Source of the DNA: DATARH01 sp963734125
GTDB taxonomy: Bacteria; Pseudomonadota; Alphaproteobacteria; ATCC43930; CGMCC-115725
Direction of reading: 5' to 3'
NCBI GenBank assembly: GCA_963734125.1
Contig: CAVTGB010000036.1
Location: 1 to 64,000, forward strand
DNA: 64,000 bases
The position numbers and the translations under genes are program-made. Below, in pieces: positions 18,763 through 27,778 of this stretch; the first letter of the stretch is position 1, and each line of letters starts with the position of its first letter. The notes under the pieces were generated by a model, which was not told where the DNA came from, ran no database searches, and saw only the letters and a program-made list of their open reading frames with translations.

Positions 18763-18816
18763 ATTCCTTCGTGATCTTCGGGTCTTCGTGGTGCATCTTC
18801 GCCGTCTGTGAGGCCA

Positions 18817-20031
18817 ATGATGCAGACACCGAACACTTATCGCGCTGGGCCGGATGCGCGCGGCCATTTCGGGATCTATGGCGGGCGCTTTGTCGCCGAG
18901 ACGTTGATGCCGCTGATCCTGGCGGTCGAGGCCGCCTATACCGCCGCGCAGGCCGACCCCAGTTTCCAGGCCGAGCTCGACTACTACCTCGAGCACTACG
19001 TCGGACGGCCGAGCCCGCTCTATTTTGCCGAGCGGCTGACCCGACATTTCGGCGGCGCGAAACTCTATTTCAAGCGCGACGAGCTGAACCACACCGGCGC
19101 GCACAAGATCAACAACGTGCTGGGACAAATCCTCCTGGCGCGCCGCATGAAGAAGCGCCGGATCATCGCTGAGACCGGGGCCGGGCAGCACGGCGTCGCC
19201 ACCGCGACGGCCTGCGCGCTGTTCGACCTGCCGTGCGTCGTCTATATGGGCGCGACCGACATCGAGCGGCAAAAGCCCAATGTGTTTCGCATGAAACTCT
19301 TGGGCGCCGAGGTCGTGCCGGTGCATTCCGGCACCGCCACCCTGAAGGACGCAATGAACGAGGCGCTGCGCGACTGGGTCGCCCATGTCGAGGATACGTT
19401 TTACGTGATCGGCACGGTCGCCGGCCCGCACCCCTATCCGGCGATGGTGCGGGACTTCCAGTCGGTGATCGGCCGCGAGACGCGCGAGCAGATGATGAAG
19501 GCCGAAGGGCGCCTTCCCGACACGCTCGTTGCCTGCATCGGCGGCGGCTCGAACGCGATGGGCCTGTTCCACCCGTTTCTCGACGATCCCTCGGTCGCGA
19601 TGATCGGGGTCGAGGCCGGCGGCCACGGCATCGACACCGGGCTGCACGCGGCCTCGCTGAATGGCGGCGTACCGGGCGTCCTGCACGGCAATCGGACGTA
19701 CCTGCTGCAGGACGACGACGGGCAGATCCGCGACGCGCATTCGATCTCGGCCGGGCTCGACTATCCCGGGATCGGCCCCGAGCACGCCTGGTTGCACGAT
19801 CTGGGGCGCGTCGAGTACGTCGCGATCACCGACCATGAGGCGCTGGAGGCGTTTCAGCTGTGCAGCCGGCAGGAGGGGATCATCCCGGCGCTCGAACCGG
19901 CGCACGCTCTGGCCCACGTCGCCAAGATCGCGCCGACCCTGCCACGCGATCATCTGATGGTGATGAACCTGTGTGGCCGCGGCGACAAGGACATCTTCGC
20001 CGTCGCCGACCATCTCGGGGTGGAGTTGTGA
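18817..20031 (+). CDS. trpB: Tryptophan synthase beta chain
   Basis: 404-residue PLP enzyme (EC 4.2.1.20, beta subunit) that condenses indole with serine. Begins with the FGIYGGRFVAETLMP block; the PLP lysine is K97 in ELNHTGAHKINN. The ammonium/PLP phosphate loop CIGGGSNAMG is intact, as are ETGAGQHGVATA and the C-terminal MNLCGRGDKDIF. Two adjacent ATGs at 18817 and 18820 are possible; I use the first. Its stop overlaps the GTG start of trpA by four bases, indicating translational coupling that keeps the alpha2beta2 subunits balanced. Confidence 0.97.
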   Translation: MMQTPNTYRAGPDARGHFGIYGGRFVAETLMPLILAVEAAYTAAQADPSFQAELDYYLEHYVGRPSPLYFAERLTRHFGGAKLYFKRDELNHTGAHKINNVLGQILLARRMKKRRIIAETGAGQHGVATATACALFDLPCVVYMGATDIERQKPNVFRMKLLGAEVVPVHSGTATLKDAMNEALRDWVAHVEDTFYVIGTVAGPHPYPAMVRDFQSVIGRETREQMMKAEGRLPDTLVACIGGGSNAMGLFHPFLDDPSVAMIGVEAGGHGIDTGLHAASLNGGVPGVLHGNRTYLLQDDDGQIRDAHSISAGLDYPGIGPEHAWLHDLGRVEYVAITDHEALEAFQLCSRQEGIIPALEPAHALAHVAKIAPTLPRDHLMVMNLCGRGDKDIFAVADHLGVEL

Positions 20032-20852
20032 GCCGCATCGAGCGCCGCTTTGCGCAATTGCGCGCGGAGGGCCGCGCCGGGCTGGTGATCTACCTGGTTG
20101 CCGGCGATCCCGACCCCGAAACTTCGCTCGCCCTCTTCCGGGGCCTCGCGGCAGCCGGCGCCGACCTCATCGAGATCGGCATGCCGTTTTCCGACCCGAT
20201 GGCCGACGGGCCGGCGATCCAGGCGGCCGGGCAGCGCGCCCTCAAAGCCGGCATGAGCTTGCGCAAGACGCTGGGCATGGTGCGCAGCTTGCGCGACCAC
20301 GACGACGAGACGCCCTATGTGTTGATGGGCTATTACAACCCGATCTACCGCTATGGCGCGGACGCCTTCGCGCGCGACGCCGTGGCCGCCGGGGTCGATG
20401 GCGCGATCATCGTTGATCTTCCACCTGAGGAAGACGAGGAGCTGGCCGTCCCGGCGCGCGCGGCCGGGCTCGCGATCGTCCGCCTCGCCACCCCAACGAG
20501 CGACGAAGAGCGGCTGCCGGCGATCGTCGCGAACCTCGACGGCTTTCTCTATTATGTCGCGATCACCGGCATCACCGGCACCCGCTCGGCCGACACCGCC
20601 GATGTGCGCGCCGCCGTCACCCGGTTGCGCCGGTTCACGTCATTGCCGATCGCGGTCGGCTTCGGCATCAAGAACCCGGCGCAAGCCGCCGAGGTGGCGA
20701 AGGCCGCCGACGCCGCGGTCGTCGGCACGGCCGTCGTCGATCGCCTCGCGGTCAATCTCGACCCCGAGGGCCGCGCCAAACCCGGCCTGGTCGAGGCCGT
20801 CCTCGCCGACATCCGCGCGCTCGCAGCCGGGGTCAGGGGAGCGCGCCGGTAA
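20028..20852 (+). CDS. trpA: Tryptophan synthase alpha chain
   Basis: 274-residue TIM barrel that cleaves indole-3-glycerol phosphate and channels indole to TrpB. The catalytic Glu49 and Asp60 sit in LIEIGMPFSDPMADGP, at the same numbers as the E. coli protein. Also present are YYNPIYRYG, DGAIIVDLPPEE, LATPTSDEERL and the phosphate-binding YYVAITGITG and VGFGIKNPAQA. GTG start at 20028 within the trpB stop. In most relatives the next gene is accD; here a toxin-antitoxin pair intervenes. Confidence 0.97.
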   Translation: MSRIERRFAQLRAEGRAGLVIYLVAGDPDPETSLALFRGLAAAGADLIEIGMPFSDPMADGPAIQAAGQRALKAGMSLRKTLGMVRSLRDHDDETPYVLMGYYNPIYRYGADAFARDAVAAGVDGAIIVDLPPEEDEELAVPARAAGLAIVRLATPTSDEERLPAIVANLDGFLYYVAITGITGTRSADTADVRAAVTRLRRFTSLPIAVGFGIKNPAQAAEVAKAADAAVVGTAVVDRLAVNLDPEGRAKPGLVEAVLADIRALAAGVRGARR

Positions 20853-20904
20853 TTCGGCCTTGTAGCGGCCCTGCTGTGGACTAATCTGAGCGAGAGGCCC
20901 GCCA

Positions 20905-21159
20905 ATGACGATGATCAAAGCCCGCATCCGAATCGCACCCGACGGCACGCTGAGCGGTCGGGTGGTGGGCCTTCCCGCCGGCGAGCACAATGCGGAGATA
21001 AGCGTGCTTGAGGGTCCAGCTGCGAGCCCACGGCGCGATGTCGCTGACCTCCTCGCACGGGTCCGCGCCATTCAGGCCGAGATGGCGCGGCTCCCGGTGC
21101 GCGATAACCGAAGCCCGGAGGAGATCATTGGCTACAACGAATGTGGCCATTTCGACTGA
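20905..21159 (+). CDS. Putative VapB-type antitoxin
   Basis: 84 residues. A short beta-rich N-terminal part (IKARIRIAPDGTLSGRVVG, LPAGEHNAEISVLEG) is followed by a charged helix ending PVRDNRSPEEIIGYN, a frequent style for PIN-toxin antitoxins whose tail wraps the toxin. It carries no clear AbrB or ribbon-helix-helix signature, so it is assigned from context: it lies directly before, and overlaps by one base (TGATG), a PIN-domain gene. A GAGAGG ribosome site precedes the ATG at 20905. Expected to neutralise the toxin and autorepress; neither can be seen in the sequence. Confidence 0.7.
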   Translation: MTMIKARIRIAPDGTLSGRVVGLPAGEHNAEISVLEGPAASPRRDVADLLARVRAIQAEMARLPVRDNRSPEEIIGYNECGHFD

Positions 21160-21569
21160 TGGTTATCGACAGCTCGGCTCTGATCGCGCTGCTGCTTACG
21201 GAACCGGAGGCCGATGCGTTCGTCGCCACGCTGGCCGGCGACGCAAACCGTTTGGTCAGTGCCGCCTCATATTTGGAGACGGCGATCGTCCTACTGACTC
21301 GGTCGGGGCCCGAAGCACAGGAGAAGCTCGATCGGCTTATTGCTGAGCTGTCCATCACGATTATTCCGTTCACGCGCGAACAGGCGGTGCTTGCGATCGC
21401 CGCTTATCGGGAATACGGCAAAGGAAGCGGCCATCCTGCATCCTTGAATTTCGGCGACTGCTTTACCTATGCACTGGCAAAGCTCACCGCGGAGCGCGTG
21501 CTGTTCAAGGGCAATGATTTCTCTCGGACGGATATCGATATCGCCCTCGCCGTTACCCGGTCGCGATGA
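21159..21569 (+). CDS. vapC: VapC-type PIN-domain ribonuclease toxin
   Basis: 136 residues with the complete acidic quartet of a PIN nuclease: D4 in MVIDSSALIA, E40 in SAASYLETAIVL, D100 in LNFGDCFTYALA and D120 in FKGNDFSRTDI. VapC toxins are magnesium-dependent RNases that often cut tRNA or rRNA. The start overlaps the antitoxin stop by one base and its own stop overlaps the accD start by four bases (ATGA at 21566-21569). Toxin, antitoxin and accD are therefore translationally linked. Location between trpA and accD is unusual and suggests insertion into a conserved operon. Confidence 0.9.
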   Translation: MVIDSSALIALLLTEPEADAFVATLAGDANRLVSAASYLETAIVLLTRSGPEAQEKLDRLIAELSITIIPFTREQAVLAIAAYREYGKGSGHPASLNFGDCFTYALAKLTAERVLFKGNDFSRTDIDIALAVTRSR

Positions 21570-22470
21570 ACTGGCTGACCAATTACGTTCTGCCGAAGAT
21601 CCGCGCCTTTACCCGGAAGGACGTGCCCGACAATCTGTGGAAAAAATGCCCGGGCTGCGAGCAGATGCTGTTTCACCGCGAGCTGGCGGCCAATTTCGAG
21701 GTCTGCCGGCATTGCGGGCATCATTTCCGCATCGGCAGCCTGGCGCGGTTCAACTTGGTTTTCGATGACGGAGTGTTCGAGCGGATCGAGCTGCCGAAGG
21801 TCGCCGCCGACCCGCTGCGCTTTCGCGACAGGAAGCGCTATACCGAGCGGCTGCGCGAAGGCCACGCCGCGCTCGGCGCCGGGAGCGACGCGGTCGCGCT
21901 CGCCGAGGGCCGGATCGGCGGGACCGTCGCGGTGGTCGCGGCGTTCGACTTCGAGTTCATGGGCGGCTCGATGGGAGTGGCGGTCGGCGAGGGCTGATTA
22001 CCGCGGCGCGGCGCGCGGTCGAGCGCGAGGCGGCGCTGATCGTCGTGCCGGCCTCGGGCGGCGCCCGCATGCAGGAGGGCATTCTGTCCCTGATGCAGAT
22101 GCCGCGCACGATCCTCGCGGCCGACCTGGTCAAGGAAGCTGGGCTCCCCTACATCGTCCTCCTGACCAATCCGACGACCGGCGGCGTTTCCGCCTCATTC
22201 GCGATGCTCGGCGACATCACGCTGGCGGAGCCGGGCGCGGTCATCGGCTTTGCCGGCGCGCGGGTCATCGAGGAGACCATCCGCGAAAAGCTGCCGGAGC
22301 GGTTTCAGCGCGCCGAATATCTGCTGGAGCACGGCATGGTCGATCAGGTGGTGCCGCGCGGCGAATTGGCCGCGACGCTTGCGCGCATCCTCTCATTGCT
22401 GCGCGAGCCGCAGCGGCCGGATGGCGGGCCAGCGGCCGGGCCGATTGGGCAGGACGGGCGGGAAGAATGA
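21566..22470 (+). CDS. accD: Acetyl-CoA carboxylase carboxyltransferase subunit beta (one frameshift)
   Basis: Beta subunit of the carboxyltransferase that moves CO2 from biotin to acetyl-CoA, the committed step of fatty-acid synthesis. The N-terminal zinc ribbon is intact (C28, C31, C47, C50 in KKCPGCEQ and CRHCGHHF), followed by the crotonase-type core with FMGGSMGVAVGE, SGGARMQEG, LTNPTTGGVSASFA and FAGARVIEETI. One base is missing near 21994, where GEG should continue LITAARRAVER; as written a TGA appears at 21995-21997 and the frame resumes at once. Such an essential gene is unlikely to be truly broken. It overlaps vapC upstream and folC downstream by four bases each. Confidence 0.94.
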
Positions 22471-23768
22471 CGATGGCTGAACCGCCCGCGGCGAGCGACC
22501 GCGTCCTGGCGCGGCTGATGCAGCTCCACCCGAAGAAGATCGACCTGTCGCTCGACCGCATCGAGCGGCTGCTTGCCCGCGCTCGGCGACCCGCACGAAA
22601 AGCTGCCGCCGGTCATCCATGTCGCCGGCACCAAGGGCAAGGGCTCGACCGTGGCGATCATGCGCGCCTGCCTCGAAGCCTGCGGGGTATCGCGTCCACG
22701 CCTATACGTCGCCGCATCTCGTGCGCTTCCACGAGCGCATCCGCCTCGCCGGGCGGCTGATCGAGGAGGAGGCGCTGGTCGCCATTCTCGACGAATGCGA
22801 GCGCGCCAATCGGGGCGAACCCGATCACCTTTTTCGAGATCACCAATGCCGCCGCGTTTCTCGCTTTCGCGCGGGTGCCGGCCGATATCGTGCTCCTCGA
22901 AGTCGGGGTCGGCGGGCGGCTCGATGCGACCAATGTCGTGCGCCATCCGGCGGTTACCGCGATCACCCCGGTGTCGCTCGACCATCAGGCGTTTCTCGGC
23001 GACACGGTGGCGGCGATCGCCGGCGAGAAGGCGGGAATCCTGAAACCGGGGGTCGTCGGGGTGATCGCACCGCAGCCGGAGGAGGCGGAGCGGGTCATCG
23101 AGGCTCGCGCCGCCGCGATCGGTGCGCCGCTCTACCGAGCGGGCAAGGAATGGCAATGCGAGGCCAGCGGCGGCGGGATGCGCTATGAGGGCGCCCACTG
23201 GCGGCTCGATCTGCCGGCGCCGTCACTCTTGGGAGCACACCAGATCGTCAATGCCGGCACCGCGATCGCGTGTCTGGAGCAGCTGTCCGGATTTGCGCTG
23301 CCGGCGGCCGCGATCGCTGCGGGGCTGCGCCATATCGATTGGCCGGCGCGGCTGCAGCATTTAGAGCGCGGTCCGCTCGTCGACATGCTCCCGGCGGGTT
23401 GGGAAGTGTGGCTCGACGGCGGCCACAACCCGGCGGCCGGCGAAGTCTTGGGGGCGGTCGCGGCGGGCTGGCGGGATCGCCCGCTCGATCTGATTGTCGG
23501 CATGCTGAATACTAAGGACGCCGCCGGCTTCCTCGCCCCGCTCGCGGCCCATGCGCGGGCGCTGCGCGGGGTGACGATCCCGGGCGAAGACAACCCGCTG
23601 CCGGCCGAGGCGATCGTATCCGCGGCGGCGTCGGTCGGGATTGCGGCATGGACAGCCGAATCGGTCGAGGAGGCGCTGCGCGATCTCATCGCCGAGCGGG
23701 ATCCGGGGCGGGTCCTGATCTGCGGCTCCCTGCACCTCTGCGGCGTCGTTCTCGCCAAAAACGGGTGA
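22467..23768 (+). CDS. folC: Bifunctional folylpolyglutamate/dihydrofolate synthase (three frameshifts)
   Basis: ATP-dependent Mur-ligase-like enzyme that adds glutamate to dihydropteroate and to tetrahydrofolates. Starts MTMAEPPAAS, ATG overlapping the accD stop. Seen after correction: KLPPVIHVAGTKGKGSTVA (P-loop), YRVHAYTSPHLVRFHERI, ITFFEITNAAAFLAF, VLLEVGVGGRLDATNVV, SLDHQAFLGDT and IAGEKAGILK, and the C-terminal WLDGGHNPAAG and CGSLHLCGVVL. Three separate one-base insertions break it: an extra G near 22581, a fourth G in the run 22684-22687, and a third C in 22820-22822. All are short-homopolymer gains, a strong hint of consensus error. It ends the trp-accD-folC operon. Confidence 0.93.
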
Positions 23769-23783
23769 GCGCGGGGAGGGGCC

Positions 23784-24104
23784 CTACAGCACCAATTCGA
23801 CCCATTCGTAGAGTTTGCTCTTCGGCAAGGCGCCGATCTTGGTGGCCGCCACCTGGCCGCCCTTGAAGAGGATCATCGTCGGGATGCCGCGCACGCCGTA
23901 TTTGCGCGGCGTCTGCGGGTTCTCGTCGATGTTGACCTTGGCGACCATGACCCGGCCGGCCATCTCGGCGGCGAGGTCGTTGAGAAACGGCGCGATCATC
24001 TTGCAGGGCCCGCACCATTCGGCCCAGAAATCGACGAGCACCGGCCCCTCGGCGCGGAGGACCACGGCATCGAAGCTGCTGTCGCTGACCGCCGTCGGTA
24101 TCAT
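23784..24104 (-). CDS. trxA: Thioredoxin
   Basis: 106-residue cytoplasmic disulfide reductase with the classic active site WCGPC at residues 30-34 and the cis-proline in GVRGIPTMILF. The TrxA-type C-terminal part (FKGGQVAATKIGALPKSKL) is complete. It is convergent with folC, 15 bases beyond its stop, an arrangement (addAB/folC/trxA neighbourhood) common in Alphaproteobacteria. The ATG at 24104 fits the usual N-terminal length. Confidence 0.96.
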   Translation of the reverse strand: MIPTAVSDSSFDAVVLRAEGPVLVDFWAEWCGPCKMIAPFLNDLAAEMAGRVMVAKVNIDENPQTPRKYGVRGIPTMILFKGGQVAATKIGALPKSKLYEWVELVL

Positions 24105-24189
24105 CGCGATATCCTCTGATTGGACCTTTGTGAGATTAGGGGAGCCGGGAATCCGGCGTCAAGGCGGCTCGGATCGCTCGCGGCCGCGC

Positions 24190-25092
24190 TCAACCGGGGT
24201 GGTCCTTGGCCCACTTCGCCACCTCGCCGTGGGTGGCGAACCATACCCCGGGCCGGGACCGGGCGAGGCGGATCAATTCCTCGATGATCCAGATGCGCGA
24301 GCGATAGCCGATCACATGCGGGTGCATCGTCAATTGGAACAGGCCGCCCTCGTCATAGGCCGCCTCGAATTCGCGCCGAAAGATGTCGAACACGCCCTCG
24401 GGCGGCGTATAGGGCCGCAGCGCCGAGAAGCGGTTCATCATGAAATAAACCGCGTCATCGCGCACCCATTCGACCGGCAATTCGACAACCCCGCACGGCT
24501 TCCCATCGAGCAGGAGCTCGTAGCAATCCTCGTCCGACATCAAGGAGGAATTGTAGAGGAGGCCCATTTCAGCCTCGATCTCCAGCGTGCTCCAGCTGAA
24601 ATCCCACGACGGGGTGCGGAGGCCGACCGGGCGGACGCCGCTCACCTTTTCGAGCGTGTCGGCCGAGCGCAGCATCAGGTCGCGCTCGGTTTCGTAAGGT
24701 AGGACCGAGTTCAATTCGTGGATCCAGCCGTGTATGCCGATTTCGTGACCCTCGGCGATGATCCGGCGCTGCTCGTTGGGGTGGAGGAGCGCGGTGACCG
24801 CGGGGACGTAGAAGCTGGCCTTGACCCCGTAGCGCTCGAGCAGCTTCAAAATGCGCGGCACACCGACCCGGTTGCCGTACTGGCCCCAGGCGAGCCGGCC
24901 GATCGACTTGCCGCCCTCGCGCAGGTCGCTGGTCTCATGATCGCTGTCGAAGGAGAGCGCCACCGCGCACCGGGCGCCGCCCGGCCATTCGCGCGGGCGC
25001 AGCGCGCGCCCGGCGCGCACCCGATCGACGAGCTTCTTCCAATGTGCCTCCGGCCACTGCCAGGGTTCCAGATCGGATTGCGGTCGGGTCAT
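24190..25092 (-). CDS. Polysaccharide deacetylase family (NodB/PuuE-like) hydrolase
   Basis: 300-residue metal-dependent deacetylase-fold enzyme. The metal and catalytic blocks are visible: SFDSDHETSD with D49 and D51, HGWIHE with H121 and H125, and RTPSWDFS at 159-166. These, with the GNRVGVPRILKLL and FYVPAVTAL blocks, match cytoplasmic PuuE/allantoinase-like or cyclic-amide-type members rather than secreted chitin deacetylases, and there is no signal peptide. The natural substrate cannot be decided. It is the last gene before the tRNA-Pro fragment that marks the left edge of the glycan island, so it belongs to the chromosome backbone. Confidence 0.88.
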   Translation of the reverse strand: MTRPQSDLEPWQWPEAHWKKLVDRVRAGRALRPREWPGGARCAVALSFDSDHETSDLREGGKSIGRLAWGQYGNRVGVPRILKLLERYGVKASFYVPAVTALLHPNEQRRIIAEGHEIGIHGWIHELNSVLPYETERDLMLRSADTLEKVSGVRPVGLRTPSWDFSWSTLEIEAEMGLLYNSSLMSDEDCYELLLDGKPCGVVELPVEWVRDDAVYFMMNRFSALRPYTPPEGVFDIFRREFEAAYDEGGLFQLTMHPHVIGYRSRIWIIEELIRLARSRPGVWFATHGEVAKWAKDHPG

Positions 25093-25152
25093 GGCGGTTC
25101 TCCCCGGGCGCTCTCGCGCCGCGGTATCAGTCCGTGGGGCGGATGCTGAGTT

Positions 25153-25190
25153 TGGTCGGAGCGGAGAGATTCGAACTCTCGACCCTCAGC
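25153..25190 (-). repeat. 38-bp copy of the 3' end of tRNA-Pro (candidate attachment site)
   Basis: Perfect direct repeat of bases 40245-40282. It covers the tRNA from the 3' strand of its anticodon stem through the T arm and acceptor to the encoded CCA, and stops abruptly on the anticodon side. The rest of a tRNA is absent. The orientation, with the intact tRNA's 3' end facing this copy, is that left by integration into a tRNA 3' end. Confidence 0.85.
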
Positions 25191-25508
25191 TTCTGGCCGA
25201 TCTCGGCTGCTGTCAATTTCTGAAATCAACCACGGCTACTCCCCGGCGGTTGCTCAAGGGCTTCGGCGTAAAGATCACGCCAGACGCCGTCCTTTGCCCA
25301 TTCGACACCTTCCTGCTCCACCTGGAGCTTAGCAAAGGTATCCACCATTTCGGGGGAGCCTCAGGCGCGAACCCCCGAGGCGAGCGCCATGGGTCGGCGA
25401 ATATTGCAACCGGCTGTGCGCGATCGCGCTTCTGGGGCCACAAGGAGCAGGCCGATCCTGCGCGTGCGGCGCTACCGGTGGCAGAACGAGGCGGAGTGAC
25501 GCGGCGGC
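25191..25508. other. Island left edge, no supported gene
   Basis: About 320 bases between the attachment repeat and the first glycosyltransferase. A 40-codon reverse-strand frame (about 25226-25348) reads plausibly, starting MVDTFAKLQVEQEGVEW, with no recognisable family. I looked here for an integrase and found none. Confidence 0.5.
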
Positions 25509-26639
25509 CTAAATTCGCGGGGTGGCGCCGGTCTCCGCGATATCGCAATAGAGCGCCTCGAAACGCTGCACGACCCGGTCGAGATCGTAGTTCTCGACGA
25601 TGCGTGCGCGCGCTGTGAGGCCGAGCGCGCGCCGGCCCTCATGGCCGAGGGTGATCATTCGCCGCCAGCCCTCGGCGAGCGCCTGCGGATCGCGCGGCGG
25701 CACGATGATCCCGGTCGGGCCGATGATTTCGGCCGCATCGCCGCTGTCGGTCGCGACGCACGGCACGCCGCAAGCCATCGCTTCGCCGAGGGCGTTGGGA
25801 AATCCTTCGCCGAAGGCCGAACTCAAGGTCGCGATGTCGAGCGCGGGATAGACCGCGCTCATATCGGCACGCTCACCCAGGAGCCGCAGCCGAAGCGTCA
25901 GCCCCTGCGCCTCGATCGCCCGCACGAGGTCACGGTTGGCCGGCTCGATTCCGGCGCCGAGCAGCACGAACACCGCGTCGGGATCGGCCGCAATCTGCCG
26001 CGCGGCGGCGAGAAAGCCGGCGTGATCCTTCATCGGGTGATAGCGCGCCGGCAGGCCGATAACGGTCGCCGAAGGGTCGATCCCGAGCGCGGCGCGCAAC
26101 CGGTTGCGGGCCCCTTCGTCGGGCCGCAGCATCACCGTGTCGTACCCGTTCGGAATATATTCCCAGCGCCGCGGGTGATAGCCGATGCCCTCGTGGAACC
26201 GGCGGCCTGCGTGGGAGTTGATGATCACCCTCTCGGGCATCGCCGAACAGCGGCTCAGGATCGCGCGCACGAGTGTCAGGCCAGCCATGTCCGAGCACCG
26301 GATATTCCACGCCAGACGCCGGGCATAGCCAAGCCGAGCCACGATCAAGCCGAGCAAGTCGGCATGGTAGAGCCAGGTCTGCACGATGTCGGGCCGATAG
26401 CGCCGCAACACGCGGACGAGGCGCATCACCCCGCGGGGATCGAGCATGCCGCGGCGGATGCCGAGCGCCTCGACCGGGATGCCGGCGCCGGCGATGAGGG
26501 GGCCGATGGTACCGGTATCGGTCATGCTGACCACCACCGAGCGGAAACGGCTGCGATCGGTTCGCGTGACGAGCCGCGCGAGCATGCCCTCGGCGCCGCC
26601 GGTTGCGAGCCCCGTGATCAGGTGCAGGACGGTAACCAT
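25509..26639 (-). CDS. Glycosyltransferase family 4
   Basis: 376-residue GT-B glycosyltransferase, cytoplasmic face of the membrane. N-terminal acceptor domain starts VTVLHLITGLATGGAEGMLARL with the GGAE loop; the donor domain holds YIPNGYDT, VIGLPARYHPMKDH, LLGERADMSAVYPALD and the EX7E region GFPNALGEAMACGVPCVAT. These are GT4 marks; donor and acceptor sugars are unknown. Start taken at the ATG at 26639, where GT4 homology begins; it overlaps the stop of the upstream methyltransferase by one base. It is the last gene of the leftward operon wzm-wzt-methyltransferase-methyltransferase-GT4. Confidence 0.93.
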   Translation of the reverse strand: MVTVLHLITGLATGGAEGMLARLVTRTDRSRFRSVVVSMTDTGTIGPLIAGAGIPVEALGIRRGMLDPRGVMRLVRVLRRYRPDIVQTWLYHADLLGLIVARLGYARRLAWNIRCSDMAGLTLVRAILSRCSAMPERVIINSHAGRRFHEGIGYHPRRWEYIPNGYDTVMLRPDEGARNRLRAALGIDPSATVIGLPARYHPMKDHAGFLAAARQIAADPDAVFVLLGAGIEPANRDLVRAIEAQGLTLRLRLLGERADMSAVYPALDIATLSSAFGEGFPNALGEAMACGVPCVATDSGDAAEIIGPTGIIVPPRDPQALAEGWRRMITLGHEGRRALGLTARARIVENYDLDRVVQRFEALYCDIAETGATPRI

Positions 26640-27739
26640 CAAGCGAACGGTCGGCGATAGGCGCGGATCACCGTGCCGTGTCGCCCGAACTCGACCACGA
26701 CAAAGCCTTGGCCGGTCGGCAAATGGACGATCGGCTCCGGTCGATCGGCGAAGAACTCGTCCATCGCCTGCCGTGCCCCGGGGCAGGTCTCGAAGCCGTA
26801 ATCGTCGCAGACGATCAGCCCGCCGCCGACCATGCGCGGATAAAAAAAGCCGAGTGCGTCGCGTGTCGGCTGCAGCAAGTCGACATCGATATGGACAAAA
26901 CAGAAGCGTGTGCCGGCGACATCGCCGAACCGGTCCGGGATCCAGCCCTCGTGGAAGTCGATGAGATCGTCGAACTCCGCGAGATTGGCCGCCACCTCTG
27001 CCCGGCTGCATGCCATGCTGCCGGTCTGCCAGTAATTGCCGTCGCTATCCTGCGGGGCCGACAAGCCGGCGAACGAATCGAACAAATGCAGGCGCCGGCC
27101 TCCGCCAGCCCGGCGTATCGCTTTCGCCGTCAGGAAGGCGCTGGCGCCGCGGAACACCCCGCATTCGCAGAGGTCGCCCGGGCGACGCAGCGCCAGAGGC
27201 AGCAATTCCGCGAGCGCAAACTTGCGGTCCAGGCTGCGGTAGTTCTGCCGGTCGAAGCGCTCATAATCGGCAATGAACCCGGAGTCGCGGAAGAAGGAGC
27301 GGCCAAACTCCGCCAACCTGACATCGGGGGCAAAGGCACCGAAGACCCGCTCGCCCCATGCGTAGCGCAGCTCGGGCGAGAGCGCGTCGGCATCTACCGC
27401 CGCCGCCGCGGCGAGGATAGCCCGCCGCTCGTCACTCTCGACCGGCTCGATCAGTGCCACATAGCGGCACTGATCAGGATTCAGGGCCGGCGCGAAGGTG
27501 GACAGGTAAAGGCGCGTGCCCCAGTGGGAGAACCTGCCGCACCCCAGATTGCGAATCTCGTCGTGATGGCTGTGCGCCGGGCCGATCTCGCGTCCATCCT
27601 CGAAAAGCCGCAGCGTCGAACGCTGCGGCTCAGCCACGCTGTCTCCCGGACCGCAAATCGCCGGCGCCGGGCAGGTCCAGCACAGCCCGCTCTCCGGCGC
27701 GAGGCCGTCGAGCGCAACAAGCCGGGCGGTCACGCCCAT
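26639..27739 (-). CDS. TylF/MycF-type O-methyltransferase with extra N-terminal domain
   Basis: 366 residues in two parts. Residues about 150-360 form a TylF/macrocin O-methyltransferase-like SAM domain: DLCECGVFRGASAFLTAK (motif I), LHLFDSFAG, HIDVDLLQPTRDALGFFYPR and GGGLIVCDDYG with the metal-site Asp pair. Such enzymes methylate sugar hydroxyls. Residues about 1-100 are a separate domain: RSTLRLFEDGREIGPAH, then a His pair, IRNLGCGRFSHW and LYLST. The same module occurs at the N-terminus of the next gene upstream (see findings). Likely role: methyl decoration or capping of the exported glycan (inference from the ABC exporter context). Confidence 0.87.
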   Translation of the reverse strand: MGVTARLVALDGLAPESGLCWTCPAPAICGPGDSVAEPQRSTLRLFEDGREIGPAHSHHDEIRNLGCGRFSHWGTRLYLSTFAPALNPDQCRYVALIEPVESDERRAILAAAAAVDADALSPELRYAWGERVFGAFAPDVRLAEFGRSFFRDSGFIADYERFDRQNYRSLDRKFALAELLPLALRRPGDLCECGVFRGASAFLTAKAIRRAGGGRRLHLFDSFAGLSAPQDSDGNYWQTGSMACSRAEVAANLAEFDDLIDFHEGWIPDRFGDVAGTRFCFVHIDVDLLQPTRDALGFFYPRMVGGGLIVCDDYGFETCPGARQAMDEFFADRPEPIVHLPTGQGFVVVEFGRHGTVIRAYRRPFA

Positions 27740-27778
27740 CCCACGTCGCGATGATGGCCGGCGGCGGCGGCGCCGAAT

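Noticed and set aside
22467..23768. Programmed frameshifting in folC and accD
   Set aside because: No slippery heptamer with a downstream structure is seen, folC would need three shifts, and the same kind of indel hits unrelated genes. Consensus error is simpler.
25153..25190. A second complete tRNA gene at the left border
   Set aside because: Only the 3' half is there; the sequence on the anticodon side cannot form the D arm or pair with the acceptor strand.
25191..25508. Integrase gene at the left end of the tRNA-Pro island
   Set aside because: No frame shows the Arg..His-x-x-Arg..Tyr pattern of tyrosine recombinases; only a 40-codon unknown frame is present.
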